A program made the translations under genes and the position numbers. The notes below the pieces were generated by a model. It was given only the letters and a program-made list of their open reading frames with translations. It searched no databases and was not told the DNA's origin. From the NCBI GenBank assembly GCA_001701295.1, contig DAAV01000140.1:61400-70390 (forward strand): a stretch of DNA of 8,991 nt, in the 5' to 3' direction. Positions 1 through 5,454 of the stretch are shown here, piece after piece; within the stretch, counting starts at the first letter, position 1, and each line of letters opens with the position of its first letter. Source of the stretch: Bacteroidales bacterium H10 (GTDB taxonomy: Bacteria; Bacteroidota; Bacteroidia; Bacteroidales; Muribaculaceae).

Positions 1-157
1 GCCACATATTCAAAGTGGCTTGGCCGCTTCATTACATTCGCCCCCAATCAGATAATGTTATAAATATCCTACAAATATGTCAATGCCTGACTATGTCAGC
101 GTCCTGAAGGTACGCTGCTCCGACCTCGACAATCGCAGTTCCGTCACGCTATATCAT
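1..157. other. Gene-free left edge with inverted repeats
   Basis: I see no supportable gene here. Reading frames entering from the left edge all stop early on the plus strand (for example at 61-63), so a few terminal codons of an upstream gene could be present but cannot be recognised. Visible structure includes a 5-bp hairpin gccac/gtggc (1-5 with 15-19), a hairpin agcgt/acgct (98-102 with 112-116), and the left arm (113-124) of a 12-bp inverted repeat whose right arm lies in the direct repeat beginning at 158. Confidence 0.4.
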
Positions 158-182
158 AAGCCGCGTCAAAGTCGGAGCAGCG
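113..182. repeat. 12-bp perfect inverted repeat with 46-nt spacer
   Basis: The sequence cgctgctccgac at 113-124 is the exact reverse complement of gtcggagcagcg at 171-182. The right arm lies inside the 42-bp direct repeat 158-199. The downstream copy of that repeat (962-1003) has no matching left arm, so this longer fold is unique to the upstream copy. It could be part of a REP-like palindromic element, a transcription terminator region or a remnant of a mobile sequence; nothing in the sequence decides between these. Confidence 0.6.
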
Positions 183-199
183 GCTTTCCGAGCCGGTGA
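158..199 (+). repeat. 42-bp direct repeat, upstream copy
   Basis: This 42-bp stretch recurs at 962-1003 in the same orientation with a single difference (G at 190, A at 994). It starts with aagccgc (158-164), which can pair with gcggctt (180-186). The same cggctt segment (181-186) can instead pair with gagccg (190-195) around a 3-nt loop. The two hairpins are mutually exclusive. The two copies bracket the toxin-antitoxin operon. A dispersed REP-like element or cassette boundary is plausible; neither is proven. Confidence 0.85.
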
Positions 200-249
200 T
201 TTAAAACCAAGCATGATAAAAGGTAGACAGTATATTTCCTTCTTGACAA

Positions 250-321
250 ACAATTATTTCTCAGTTGTGTACACTTTTTTGTACACAAAATTGTTATTAT
301 ACTGAGAAACCCTTATCTTTG
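250..321 (+). promoter_or_regulatory. Toxin-antitoxin promoter with nested operator palindromes
   Basis: A Bacteroidota -7 box TATCTTTG lies at 314-321, 20 nt downstream of ATTG at 290-293, a one-base variant of the -33 TTTG; this places the start of transcription about 10 nt before the antitoxin ATG at 339. Just upstream, two perfect inverted repeats are nested: ttgtgtaca/tgtacacaa (265-273 with 280-288, 6-nt spacer) and tttctcagt/actgagaaa (257-265 with 301-309). The outer arm falls between the two promoter boxes. Phd/YefM-type antitoxins typically repress their own operon by binding palindromes overlapping the promoter, so this is the expected operator; the binding itself is inferred. Confidence 0.7.
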
Positions 322-338
322 CATTAAAAATTTTAGAT

Positions 339-608
339 ATGGAAGTGCTATCAGTAAGAGATTATCGGAATAATCTGGCTGCCTCTTTTGATCGGGCAGA
401 TGAGGGCGAACGTGTCCTTATTCGCCGTAAAAACACTTTATATGCACTTGTCAGCATAGGACGAGAGGACCTGTCGATTTCTCCGATACAACAGCGTCAC
501 ATAGACGAAATGACAGAAAGTATCCAACGCAGTTGGAAACAAGTAAAACAGATGGAGGCAGGAGAAATACCCGCTAAGTCTGCAATGGATTTTATCAATG
601 AGCTTTGA
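339..608 (+). CDS. Phd/YefM family antitoxin of a type II toxin-antitoxin system
   Basis: This 89-residue protein looks like a Phd/YefM-type antitoxin, which binds and neutralises its partner toxin and represses the operon with it. The N-terminal half (residues 1-45, beginning MEVLSVRDYRNNLAASF, then ERVLIRRKNTLYALVSI) matches the compact DNA-binding fold of the family. The C-terminal half (about 46-89) is polar, probably helical, and would be the toxin-wrapping segment. The start ATG follows a well-placed promoter and an A/T-rich leader. The last 11 nt overlap the toxin gene, implying translational coupling, the usual antitoxin-first order. The family assignment rests on resemblance read by eye and on the adjacent RelE-like gene. 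Confidence 0.88.
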   Translation: MEVLSVRDYRNNLAASFDRADEGERVLIRRKNTLYALVSIGREDLSISPIQQRHIDEMTESIQRSWKQVKQMEAGEIPAKSAMDFINEL

Positions 609-933
609 AATCGCCACTACTCCCGAATTCGAGAGTCAGGCTAAGTCCCTGCGAAAACGACATCGGTCATTCAAAGATGATTTAAAAGAGTTGGTGTTGT
701 CATTGAAAGAGAATCCTTTTCAAGGGGTGGAACTCAGCCCGGGAATTCGTAAAATACGCATGGCTATCACTTCAAAAGGCCGTGGTAAATCGGGAGGAGC
801 AAGAGTCATTACCTATACCGTTGTCACTGCTGAAATGCAAGGACGCGTATATCTGATGAACGTATATGACAAGTCGGACTTTTCCTCAGTTGAATTGTCG
901 ATTGTAAAAGAGATTGTAAGAAATCTTACATAA
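598..933 (+). CDS. RelE/ParE family toxin
   Basis: This 111-residue basic protein is the likely toxin partner. RelE/HigB-type members of this superfamily cut mRNA, usually at the ribosome; ParE members poison gyrase. The layout fits: an N-terminal helical hairpin (about 8-38), then the strand motif ELSPGIRKIRMAI (45-57), the glycine-rich basic motif GRGKSGGARVI (61-71), a hydrophobic strand VYLMNVYDKSD (84-94) and a C-terminal helix. The SGGARVI and YDKSD motifs resemble RelE/HigB-like mRNA interferases more than ParE. The two arginines in KIRM and GGARVI are candidate RNA-contact residues. It overlaps the antitoxin by 11 nt and ends 29 nt before the downstream direct repeat. The reading frame is intact, so the module could be functional. 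Which target it attacks cannot be told from sequence. Confidence 0.88.
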   Translation: MSFEIATTPEFESQAKSLRKRHRSFKDDLKELVLSLKENPFQGVELSPGIRKIRMAITSKGRGKSGGARVITYTVVTAEMQGRVYLMNVYDKSDFSSVELSIVKEIVRNLT

Positions 934-961
934 GTAACTGTTCGGACCCGGACAGCTCTGG

Positions 962-1003
962 AAGCCGCGTCAAAGTCGGAGCAGCGGCTTTCCAAGCCGG
1001 TGA
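962..1003 (+). repeat. 42-bp direct repeat, downstream copy
   Basis: This is the second copy of the repeat at 158-199 (41 of 42 bases identical). It sits in the 92-nt gap between the toxin stop and the stop codon of the convergent outer-membrane protein gene. Here cggctt (985-990) pairs perfectly with aagccg (994-999) around a tcc loop; in the upstream copy the last pair would be a U-G wobble in RNA. The alternative stem aagccgc/gcggctt (962-968 with 984-990) is also preserved. Lying between convergent genes, it could serve as a two-way terminator, but no strong T-run directly follows the hairpin on either strand. Confidence 0.85.
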
Positions 1004-1025
1004 AAACTCTAGGGTCTTTTTAAGA

Positions 1026-3320
1026 TCACATCTTCAGGAGCGACGATCCATTGTCGGAGTTATTCAGATTGCGCCGCGCAGTGCGGAAGATAGAACCGAA
1101 ATCGGCCGTGTAACTTACCGACAATACCACCATGTTGCCGTTATTCTTTATGTATCGTTCCCGTTGCGAGGGATTGACCGAGGAATAATTCCATGAGGGA
1201 TAACGCGTACCTTTAGTGTCAAACATATACATCCAGCTCGCTCCGAAAGTCCAATGCGCGTCCGGCTTATATTCGAACTGAAGCGCATCACCGTTCTCAT
1301 CCTTGCCTACATAATGTCCGCTGAGATATTTGCCGGGCAGTTTGCGCCAATAGGCCACGGTGAATGGACCCTTGTTCCACCATACAGTCAGACCTCCCTC
1401 AAAAGAGGTGAGACTGTGACTCCACCCCTCGCCTGCCGACTGATAATGAGTAAGTCCAAGATACAGATTCGCGCCAAAACCATATATGTCGCTTATACGT
1501 AACGTCAGTTCATTCTGAAAAGACCTTCTTCTCCTGGCATTAACCGACTGTGACAGGAAAAGTCCGTCGCCCATGTACCTGACATCGCTGATGACATTGT
1601 TACGGCTATGCTGGATTCTTCCTAAATATGATGCATAGAACTTCTTATAGGTATACGATGCCTGCAATCTGTAGGAGAAATTCTCAGCCACCTTCAATTC
1701 CGGATTTCCGTTGGATACAAGATAGGGAGTGATCTGCTGAGGATAATCCGTAAGAGCGGTCAGAGAAGGTATAGAGGGAGTATATTGAAAGGTGCCCTGC
1801 AGACTCCAGTTGCTGTTGATATTCCAGGCAATCGTCGCAGTTGTCAGATTACGTATAAAGTGCCTTTTGTTAAGATCGTTTTGTACCCAGAACAATTTCG
1901 CACCCGTGGCAAGAGAGAAATATACCCTGCCTGCACTCTGTCCCAGACGGGCATAGATATAATTGTTGTTTTCTGAAAGTTCAGGCTTGTAATCCGAATC
2001 AATATATGTATTGGTACTTCTTGAGACTGTATTTTGCCACCCGGCCGACAATTGGGTCTTATCGCTGAAATCATGGATATAACTCACCTCAGAGATCAGG
2101 GATCTGCGACGGCTGTCCACATCCATTCTGTAAGACGTGCCGGTGCCGTCGGAAAATGTATAATCGTTCGTTCTGCGATAATCACTCGAATTAAGAGTTC
2201 CTACGACCTGGGCCTCGAGAGAATTTCTGTCATTGAAATCATGACGCAGAAAAAGGTCGAGCGAAGGAGAGAAATCTTTGCTGGTGCTGATATTGTAATT
2301 GTCATATTCTCCCAGTGCCGAGTCAAGAGTATGCGCTATGCTGCGGCTTTTATTAAAATTGGGAGTAGCGCTGAAGGTTACAGACAATAATGTCTTTATA
2401 CTTGGACTGTAATCATATTTAAGACGCATCTGATGATAATGATAGCTGAACGGATTGCGGTCATGCTCCTCCAGATCGACCCTGAAATCCTTGCCTATGT
2501 AACTCTCGTCCGTATTGTCATATACATCCTGATAATTACGCCATGACGGATTGTACGACAAGGTAAACTGCGACGGTCCCTGATGATAGGAAGCTCTTAT
2601 ATTGGCGTCGACGAATGCCGTCGTGACCGCACTGCGTCCCCAGGCATAGATCTGACCGCCGTCATTACGTTTCTTAAGGGTAATATTGACAAAGCCGTTA
2701 TTTCCCTTGTCGGCATATCTGGCGGGAGTCAGACGAGAAAATTCGATTTTTTCAATGTCTTTGGGCGGAAGAGAATTGACATCCTCCATAGTTGACGGAA
2801 CTCCGTTGATCAGAATTACGGGACTGCCGCCGTCCACACTCAGCGTTCTGGTGATGGGATTGGCCTGAAGGCCGGGAAGAGGAAGCTTCTGGAACAAGCC
2901 TATGGAAGTGGAGGATGCCTTTACATCAGCCGCTGAAGGATAGATTATGGTTCTCCCTTTTGCATTGATCACCTGATTGGCCGAGACCGTGACTTCATCA
3001 AGAAGTGTGCCTTCGTCAAGATAGACCATGCCTATATCTATATTTTTAGCACCGGATTCAATAATTATATCGGTGGAGGAGAAACCGGTCATATCGATCT
3101 TAAGATTCAGCACCGTTCTCAGATCCGTCTCTACTGAAAAGCGGCCTTCACCATCGGCCATAGCGGCCGTAACAGATTTTCCATCGGAAAATAACCGGCA
3201 TGAGGCGCCGGCAAGCGCGGTGGAATCTGTAGATGACAGGACCGTTCCCTGAATTGTCCTGGCACTGACGGTCATAACGGGCCATATGAGAGCCAGACCT
3301 AAGATAGTGGATCGTTTCAT
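1026..3320 (-). CDS. Outer-membrane beta-barrel protein, TonB-receptor-like, CarboxypepD-regulatory N-terminus
   Basis: This 764-residue protein is expected in the outer membrane. I chose the start at 3320 because it gives a clean signal peptide (MKRSTILGLALIWPVMTVSA, probable cleavage after residue 20); the frame stays open 50 codons further upstream but that extension is unlike a signal peptide. Residues about 21-100 form a carboxypeptidase-regulatory-like beta-sandwich. LLDEVTVSA (106-114) begins the plug-like region, which runs to FVNITLKKR (210-218). The rest is a long run of alternating aromatic beta-strands typical of the Bacteroidota outer membrane beta-barrel family (OMP_b-brl_3 type). 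The last strand is near MVVLSVSYTADFG and a polar tail containing LNNSDNGSS follows. No SusD-like lipoprotein or enzyme gene is adjacent, so it looks like an orphan with unknown substrate. I found no convincing promoter consensus for it on the minus strand. Confidence 0.88.
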   Translation of the reverse strand: MKRSTILGLALIWPVMTVSARTIQGTVLSSTDSTALAGASCRLFSDGKSVTAAMADGEGRFSVETDLRTVLNLKIDMTGFSSTDIIIESGAKNIDIGMVYLDEGTLLDEVTVSANQVINAKGRTIIYPSAADVKASSTSIGLFQKLPLPGLQANPITRTLSVDGGSPVILINGVPSTMEDVNSLPPKDIEKIEFSRLTPARYADKGNNGFVNITLKKRNDGGQIYAWGRSAVTTAFVDANIRASYHQGPSQFTLSYNPSWRNYQDVYDNTDESYIGKDFRVDLEEHDRNPFSYHYHQMRLKYDYSPSIKTLLSVTFSATPNFNKSRSIAHTLDSALGEYDNYNISTSKDFSPSLDLFLRHDFNDRNSLEAQVVGTLNSSDYRRTNDYTFSDGTGTSYRMDVDSRRRSLISEVSYIHDFSDKTQLSAGWQNTVSRSTNTYIDSDYKPELSENNNYIYARLGQSAGRVYFSLATGAKLFWVQNDLNKRHFIRNLTTATIAWNINSNWSLQGTFQYTPSIPSLTALTDYPQQITPYLVSNGNPELKVAENFSYRLQASYTYKKFYASYLGRIQHSRNNVISDVRYMGDGLFLSQSVNARRRRSFQNELTLRISDIYGFGANLYLGLTHYQSAGEGWSHSLTSFEGGLTVWWNKGPFTVAYWRKLPGKYLSGHYVGKDENGDALQFEYKPDAHWTFGASWMYMFDTKGTRYPSWNYSSVNPSQRERYIKNNGNMVVLSVSYTADFGSIFRTARRNLNNSDNGSSLLKM

Positions 3321-3404
3321 GATTGAATGATTAAATGAGTGACTGCACCCGGATGCCATGAGAATCCGATGATATGTTTTAAAACTTAACGCCCCCTTAT
3401 CCGG

Positions 3405-3419
3405 TTTTGTGACACAAAA
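3405..3419. promoter_or_regulatory. Perfect palindrome, candidate operator
   Basis: TTTTGTGACACAAAA is a perfect 7-bp inverted repeat around one central base. It lies 85 bp upstream of the outer-membrane protein start and about 40 bp behind the -33 box of the divergent ATPase promoter. The half-site TTGTGA-like pattern recalls CRP/FNR-family sites, but the spacing between half-sites is tighter than the classical ones, so the regulator is unknown. Confidence 0.35.
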
Positions 3420-3456
3420 AATCAAAAAAATTATTTTTCGATAAACAAAAGCCATT

Positions 3457-3488
3457 TTTGCAATTGACAAGAACTTTGCCTATATTTG
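3457..3488 (+). promoter_or_regulatory. Bacteroidota housekeeping promoter for the ATPase/nuclease gene
   Basis: TTTG at 3457-3460 and TATATTTG at 3481-3488 are separated by exactly 20 nt and match the Bacteroidota primary sigma consensus (TTTG, 19-21 nt, TAnnTTTG) at every defined position. The predicted transcript would start near 3493-3497, exactly where the 14-bp inverted repeat begins. It is some 215 nt ahead of the ATPase start codon, so it implies a long untranslated leader. Confidence 0.75.
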
Positions 3489-3496
3489 CGTTATAT

Positions 3497-3686
3497 TTAA
3501 GTAAGTGATCAAATTAAAACGACAGTACGGGATTTTTAAATCTCATATATCATAAGCTTGCCGATTCCGGCTCTTTTATCCAGGCTTCATCGGTCGTATA
3601 GCCCGCTATGCTCCCTCTTCGGCTTAATAAAATAGCTCGAAATCGCCTGCGCTTCTGATATATGTTTAATCCGATCACTTACTTAA
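3497..3686 (+). ncRNA. Long imperfect hairpin leader closed by a 14-bp inverted repeat
   Basis: The arms ttaagtaagtgatc (3497-3510) and gatcacttacttaa (3673-3686) are perfect reverse complements. Nested inside are catatatca/tgatatatg (3544-3552 with 3656-3664), aagc/gctt, cgatt/aatcg, an imperfect pairing of the gctcttttat region (about 3570-3579) with ataaaatagctc (about 3627-3638), and a central atagc/gctat hairpin (3598-3602 with 3605-3609). Together they make one long imperfect hairpin occupying almost all of the predicted 5' leader and ending 23 nt before the ATPase start codon. It could be a structured regulatory leader or a palindromic (MITE/REP-like) insertion between promoter and gene. 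No known riboswitch class is recognised by eye. Confidence 0.5.
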
Positions 3687-3709
3687 TCAGCTTCTTAAAA
3701 TGTGAATAT

Positions 3710-5284
3710 ATGACGCGTTTGTTATATCCCATAGGCGTACAGTCTTTCTCGGAGATCCGCGAAAGAGGATATGTCTATGTTGACAAGACGGAATATATCC
3801 ACCGGCTTATCTCGTCAGGCAAATACTATTTTTTAAGCCGTCCCCGGCGGTTTGGCAAATCATTGCTGCTCTCCACTATAGAAGAGTTCTTCAAAGGGCG
3901 TAAAGATCTTTTTAACGGTTTGGCCATAGCACGCTATGACAATGCCTGGCTACAGGCTCCGGTACTTCATCTCGATCTCACAGGAAGCAACTATAATTCG
4001 CCCGAAAGTGTCGCGGTCCATCTTGACGATTTCCTTTCGGGATGGGAAAACAAATACAATATCAATCCTGCGGACCGGAACGCTTTCGGTCTCAGGTTCA
4101 AAAATGTCATCGTGGAAGCCCACCGTCAGTCGGGACAGAAAGTGGTGATTCTGGTCGACGAGTACGACAAACCTTTGCTGGAGACTATTGACAGACCTGA
4201 CCTGCAGGACATCTACAAAGGAGATCTCCGATCTTTTTACAGCAATCTCAAAAGTCAGGATTCCCATATCTGTTTCGCTATGCTGACCGGCGTGACCCGA
4301 TTTGGCCATCTGAGCATATTCAGTGACTTGAATAATCTCAACGACATCTCTATGCTTGAGGAGTACAGTGGTATCTGCGGAGTAACCGAAGAAGAATTAC
4401 ACGGATATTTCAGACAAAGCATCGAAGATCTGGCGGAAAAGAGGAACATCTCGGCTGAAAAAGCTTTTGAAAATCTGCGCATAAATTATGACGGCTATCA
4501 CTTTTCTCCTGAGGGAAGTCCCGATATATACAATCCCTTCAGTCTGCTGAATTCTTTACAGAAAAAGAACTTCGGAGACTATTGGTTCCGTACCGGCACT
4601 CCGACTTTCCTTGTCAGGATGATAAAGTCAAGACAATTGTCACTGCAGAAGCTGAACGAGGTTGAGATTTCCCAAAGCGCAGTAGAAAACGTATCGTTCG
4701 ATATGCGCTCATCCCTCATTCCTGTACTCTATCAGACAGGCTATCTGACCATAAAAGGTTATCGTCCTGAAGTGGACATGCTTAAACTCGGGTTCCCAAA
4801 CAGGGAAGTCGAACAAGGTTTCTTTCTGCAACTGATGAGCGTGTATATGCCCCGCCCCGACGAGGATTCCGCTTTCAGCATAGTCAGATTCTATGATGAC
4901 GTATGTGCCGGCAGAGCGGAAGCCTTCATGACTCGCCTTCAGAGTTTTTTCTCTGATTTTGACAGAGATGGCTTTAACAGAATAAACCTCGAACAACATT
5001 ATCAGGACATCATATTCATTGTCGCCAAACTGTTAGGCTTTCTCACCCACATCGAATACAAGACTTCATCGGGACGTATCGACATGGTCATCGAGACTCC
5101 GAATTATGTTTATATATTTGAGTTCAAGATGGATAAATCAGCAGAAGAAGCATTGCGACAGATCGATGGCAAATCTTACACGCTTCCGTTCAAGGCCGAC
5201 AAAAGAAATCTGATTAAAATAGGGGCAAACTTCTCAAGCAAAATCCGTGGCCTCGACAGCTGGATAATAGAAGAGGTACGATAA
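3710..5284 (+). CDS. AAA-ATPase-like / PD-(D/E)XK nuclease-like protein (DUF1703 type)
   Basis: This 524-residue protein has an N-terminal AAA-ATPase-like domain and a C-terminal PD-(D/E)XK nuclease-like domain. The variant Walker A is SRPRRFGKS (43-51), Walker B is VVILVDEYDK (145-154), and TGVTRF (193-198) is a sensor-like motif. The nuclease signature is GRIDMVIE with D458, followed by IFEFKMD with E471 and K473. This pairing is the AAA-ATPase_like plus PDDEXK_9 architecture, a large multicopy family in Bacteroidales and Clostridia whose function is not settled; defence or mobile-DNA roles are conjectural. An in-frame ATG at 3662 would add 16 residues, but those codons overlap the palindromic leader, and the conserved start of the family (LLYPIGVQSFSEIRERG) begins just after the ATG at 3710, so I prefer that. 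No signal peptide or membrane segment is seen. It stands alone: the next gene is 170 nt away with its own promoter. Confidence 0.87.
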   Translation: MTRLLYPIGVQSFSEIRERGYVYVDKTEYIHRLISSGKYYFLSRPRRFGKSLLLSTIEEFFKGRKDLFNGLAIARYDNAWLQAPVLHLDLTGSNYNSPESVAVHLDDFLSGWENKYNINPADRNAFGLRFKNVIVEAHRQSGQKVVILVDEYDKPLLETIDRPDLQDIYKGDLRSFYSNLKSQDSHICFAMLTGVTRFGHLSIFSDLNNLNDISMLEEYSGICGVTEEELHGYFRQSIEDLAEKRNISAEKAFENLRINYDGYHFSPEGSPDIYNPFSLLNSLQKKNFGDYWFRTGTPTFLVRMIKSRQLSLQKLNEVEISQSAVENVSFDMRSSLIPVLYQTGYLTIKGYRPEVDMLKLGFPNREVEQGFFLQLMSVYMPRPDEDSAFSIVRFYDDVCAGRAEAFMTRLQSFFSDFDRDGFNRINLEQHYQDIIFIVAKLLGFLTHIEYKTSSGRIDMVIETPNYVYIFEFKMDKSAEEALRQIDGKSYTLPFKADKRNLIKIGANFSSKIRGLDSWIIEEVR

Positions 5285-5388
5285 TAGAATATGTTGCATA
5301 AATAACAGCAGTTTCTTATATCGTTACCGATAAATTATCCTGAGACTTTCTAAAAATGCAATAGCGGGGGTTGCTCTTAAAAGTTGGA

Positions 5389-5420
5389 TTTGCGTAACTT
5401 GGCGTTATTTATTAATTTTG
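5389..5420 (+). promoter_or_regulatory. Bacteroidota housekeeping promoter for lysS-gpsA
   Basis: TTTG at 5389-5392 and TAATTTTG at 5413-5420 are separated by 20 nt, a full match to the Bacteroidota primary sigma consensus. The transcript would start near 5427, leaving about 28 nt of A-rich leader before the lysS ATG at 5455 and no Shine-Dalgarno sequence. The rest of the 170-nt gap after the ATPase gene (5285-5388) shows nothing else convincing. Confidence 0.75.
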
Positions 5421-5454
5421 CATTTTGACAAGAAAAAAATAAATTACACCATAT

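Noticed and set aside
1..19. Hairpin at the left edge as the end of a tRNA or terminator.
   Set aside because: Only a 5-bp stem with a 9-nt loop is visible, there is no tRNA T-arm sequence and no T-run.
98..199. Possible CRISPR array, because repeats occur in this region.
   Set aside because: Only two widely separated copies of the repeat exist (about 800 bp apart with genes between), with no regular spacers and no cas genes.
813..995. Minus-strand open frame opposite the toxin gene.
   Set aside because: It is antisense to a well-supported toxin gene and runs into the repeat; its composition does not suggest a protein.
3321..3470. N-terminal extension of the outer-membrane protein by 50 codons to an ATG at 3470.
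   Set aside because: The internal Met at 3320 begins a standard signal peptide; the extension lacks export features and covers the candidate operator and the divergent promoter region.
3550..3676. Minus-strand open stretch across the palindromic leader that reads like a short peptide (ending SIAGYTTDEAW... and a stop at 3550-3552).
   Set aside because: It has no ATG start in frame, is only about 40 codons, and overlaps a clear inverted-repeat structure, which by itself explains the open frame. It could only be rescued if conserved in relatives.
3662..3709. Earlier ATG at 3662 for the ATPase/nuclease gene.
   Set aside because: The extra 16 codons overlap the right arms of the leader palindromes and precede the family's conserved N-terminus; the ATG at 3710 fits better.
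5319..5332. Small hairpin tatcg/cgata after the ATPase/nuclease gene as a terminator.
   Set aside because: The stem is only 5 A/T-rich pairs and no T-run follows, so termination cannot be supported.
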